Shown here one piece after another: positions 5,128 through 6,694 of a DNA stretch of 6,694 nt. Source of the DNA: CAZBUK01 sp964495085 (GTDB lineage: Bacteria > Bacteroidota > Ignavibacteria > T3Sed10-11); assembly GCA_964495085.1 (NCBI GenBank), contig CAZBUK010000141.1, positions 1-6,694 on the forward strand. Reading direction: 5' to 3'. The notes under the pieces were generated by a model that saw only the letters and a list, made by a program, of their open reading frames with translations, was not told the origin of the DNA and made no database searches. How positions within the stretch are numbered: position 1 is the stretch's first letter; every line of letters starts with the position of its first letter. The translations under genes were made by a program, and so were the position numbers.

Positions 5128-6428
5128 GTGAAATCCACAGCAATTCATATTGAAAGCATTCCGTACGACAAGCGTAAAGTTTCGGTATACGCCTTTACGT
5201 TATTCGAGAAGTTATTTGTTATCGGATCCCTTTTTCTCTTTTCCGGGGCGTTGGTGCCGTTGCTGAGATTTCAAGATGTGGATTTCGCGAGTACATCTGA
5301 AGGTGATCCGTTTATACAACTCATTTGGTTGATGATTTATGCTTTTACACTCCTCTTTTTTGTTGGTTATATAAAATCCTTTATTAATCTGGCCCTCCAA
5401 GATAAGCTTATAATTTTCTTAGTAGGTATATCAATTTTATCGATCGCTTGGTCGGTGGATCCGTTCATATCGCTAAGACGCAGTATTGCATTAATGTTTA
5501 CGACAGTATTCGGGATATATATAGCATCGCGGTTTACGTTAATTCAAATTCTAAGATTTCTTGGTTGGGCAATATTTATTGCCGCCCTGACGAGCGTAGC
5601 TATGGTAGTTCTGTCTCCCTCATATGGGGTTATGCAGGGTATTCATGAAGGAGCTTGGCGGGGAGTATATCAGCATAAGAATAGTCTGGGCCGTATGATG
5701 AGCTTAGGACTAATCACCTTTGTTATATTATTTTATGCATCAACTAGTAAGAAAAAGCTCATGTGGTTTATTGCTATAATTCTAGCATTTATTTTAATAA
5801 TGTTCACTCAACCCATTACAGNNNNNNNNNNTTTCTTACACCACTGTATCTCACACTGAGATGGAAATATGATCGATTTATACCCTTTTTAGTTTTTTTA
5901 TGTATAATCCTCACAGGCATGGTCGCTTTTTTATCCGTTAATATCGATTCGATTTTTATTGCGATGGGAAAAGATCCGACGCTAACAGGTCGAACAGTAT
6001 TATGGATCGAAGTCATACACTCGATTCAGGAGCGCCAATGGCTAGGGTACGGATACAGTGCCTTTTGGTTGGGTCGGTCCAGTGAATCAGATCGTATCTG
6101 GAATAGTATACATTGGGAAGCGCCGCATTCTCATAACGGGTATCTAGATTTAATTCTCGAGCTCGGACTAATAGGGTTTGGATTATATATCATACTGTTT
6201 TTATCAGTTATGAAACGATCTCTTCATCAATTTAGAAACAATTATTTTTCAGCATACATTTGGCCGATTTTATATTTGACATTTATATTTATTTATAATT
6301 TAGTAGAGAGTAATATATTAAAGTCGAACAATCTTTTTTGGGTACTTTTTGTCGCTGTAGCGTTCTCATTACTCAAAATAAAGAAATTAGAGAAAAATTT
6401 AATTGTTAGATCAAAATCGAAAATATAA
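5128..6428 (+). CDS. O-antigen ligase/polymerase family membrane protein (Wzy_C/ExoQ-like), interrupted by assembly gap
   Basis: Polytopic membrane protein expected to polymerise or ligate exported polysaccharide units in the periplasm. The part before the gap (5128-5821, 231 residues) has about seven hydrophobic segments, SIAWSVDPFISLRRSIALMF (105-124) and GAWRGVYQHKNSLGRMM (175-191), a family hallmark. After the gap (5832-6428, 198 residues) come LTGRTVLW, WLGYGYSAFW and PHSHNGYLDLILELGLIG, the large periplasmic loop of Wzy_C proteins, then LVESNIL and a Lys-rich tail. Polymerase and ligase cannot be separated by sequence; ExoQ-like polymerase is my preference. The GTG start at 5128 sits 2 bases after the flippase stop, implying translational coupling. 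The two halves are in different frames as written because the ten N do not show the real gap length. Codon use is much more A/T-rich than in wecB. Confidence 0.85.
5822..5831. other. Assembly gap (10 N) inside the polymerase/ligase gene
   Basis: Ten undetermined bases. If one gene spans them, the true missing length must leave remainder 2 when divided by 3 (8, 11, 14, ... bases), because the frame before the gap and the good frame after it differ by one position. The gap falls just after MFTQPIT, where family members usually have most of a membrane helix before the LTPLYLTLRW-like segment. The true loss is therefore probably some tens of bases, not ten. Confidence 0.9.
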
Positions 6429-6694
6429 AGTTGATATCTGTATTATAACCTACCAGCGTCCCGATGGTTTATCGCGATTAATTGAGGGATTGGAGAGATT
6501 ATTATTCCAGAAACATCCAAATATCGACCTCTATATAACGGTTGTCGATAACGATCCATTGGGGTCTTCCAGATCGGTAGTTAATAGATATAACGCAAAA
6601 TTAAAATGGCCATTAAAATATATTGTAGAGCCTGTGCGCGGAATTCCTCAGGCTCGTAATACAGCAATCCGATCAGCACGTCAAGATACAAATT
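6403..6694 (+). CDS. Family 2 glycosyltransferase, N-terminal part (runs off the window)
   Basis: Only about 97 residues are inside the window. They read as the start of a GT-A fold glycosyltransferase of family 2. VDICIITYQRPDGL gives the first strand and nucleotide-binding loop. ITVVDNDPLGSS is the second strand with its acidic turn, and EPVRGIPQARNTAI is the conserved segment before the metal-binding DxD, which lies beyond the end. It would transfer a sugar from a nucleotide donor to the growing lipid-linked unit on the cytoplasmic side. No ATG is available: an in-frame TAA at 6400-6402 precedes TTG at 6403, giving MLDQNRKYKVDIC. This start overlaps the polymerase gene by 26 bases, implying coupled translation. 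A/T-rich codon use matches the end of the polymerase gene. Confidence 0.85.
   Translation, partial: MLDQNRKYKVDICIITYQRPDGLSRLIEGLERLLFQKHPNIDLYITVVDNDPLGSSRSVVNRYNAKLKWPLKYIVEPVRGIPQARNTAIRSARQDTN

Overview
The window looks like a bacterial chromosomal contig from a draft or metagenome assembly, since there is a run of ten N at 5822-5831. All supported genes are on the + strand. Base composition falls from left to right: a 60-base row in the first gene is about 67% G+C, and one near the end of the polymerase is about 18% (hand counts). Several genes start with GTG or TTG, and most lack a strong Shine-Dalgarno sequence. The surface-polysaccharide genes fit a cell that exports a long polysaccharide, most likely a diderm. 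A free-living spirochaete or similar lineage is only a guess; nothing here fixes the taxon.

Region 1 (1-1566) is a SatD-family gene followed by a DUF3307-type membrane protein gene. Between them lie two copies of an inverted repeat (TACAACC-N6-GGTTGTA and a near copy). They sit over the likely promoter of the membrane gene, and the SatD protein ends in a helix-turn-helix. This suggests a small self-contained regulatory pair of unknown function.

Region 2 (1656-3700) starts with an intact wecB (UDP-GlcNAc 2-epimerase), which supplies UDP-ManNAc for polysaccharide synthesis. After it comes a scar region. It holds the 3' end of a lost nucleotidyltransferase-like gene, an intact 64-codon gene overlapping that end (toxin-antitoxin-like layout), and then a second, decayed copy of the last ~225 bp of wecB. 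The two wecB ends form direct repeats exactly 679 bp apart with no indels. About 270 bp without a gene follow, holding three hairpins; one may be a terminator or attenuator, and one resembles a bulged REP-type hairpin.

Region 3 (3701-6694) is a tightly packed polysaccharide export and assembly cluster. It holds a Wzx-type flippase, an O-antigen ligase/polymerase-family protein interrupted by the assembly gap, and the start of a family 2 glycosyltransferase that runs off the window. The glycosyltransferase would add sugars to a lipid-linked repeat unit, the flippase would move the unit across the inner membrane, and the third protein would polymerise or ligate it. WecB would provide one of the sugar nucleotides.
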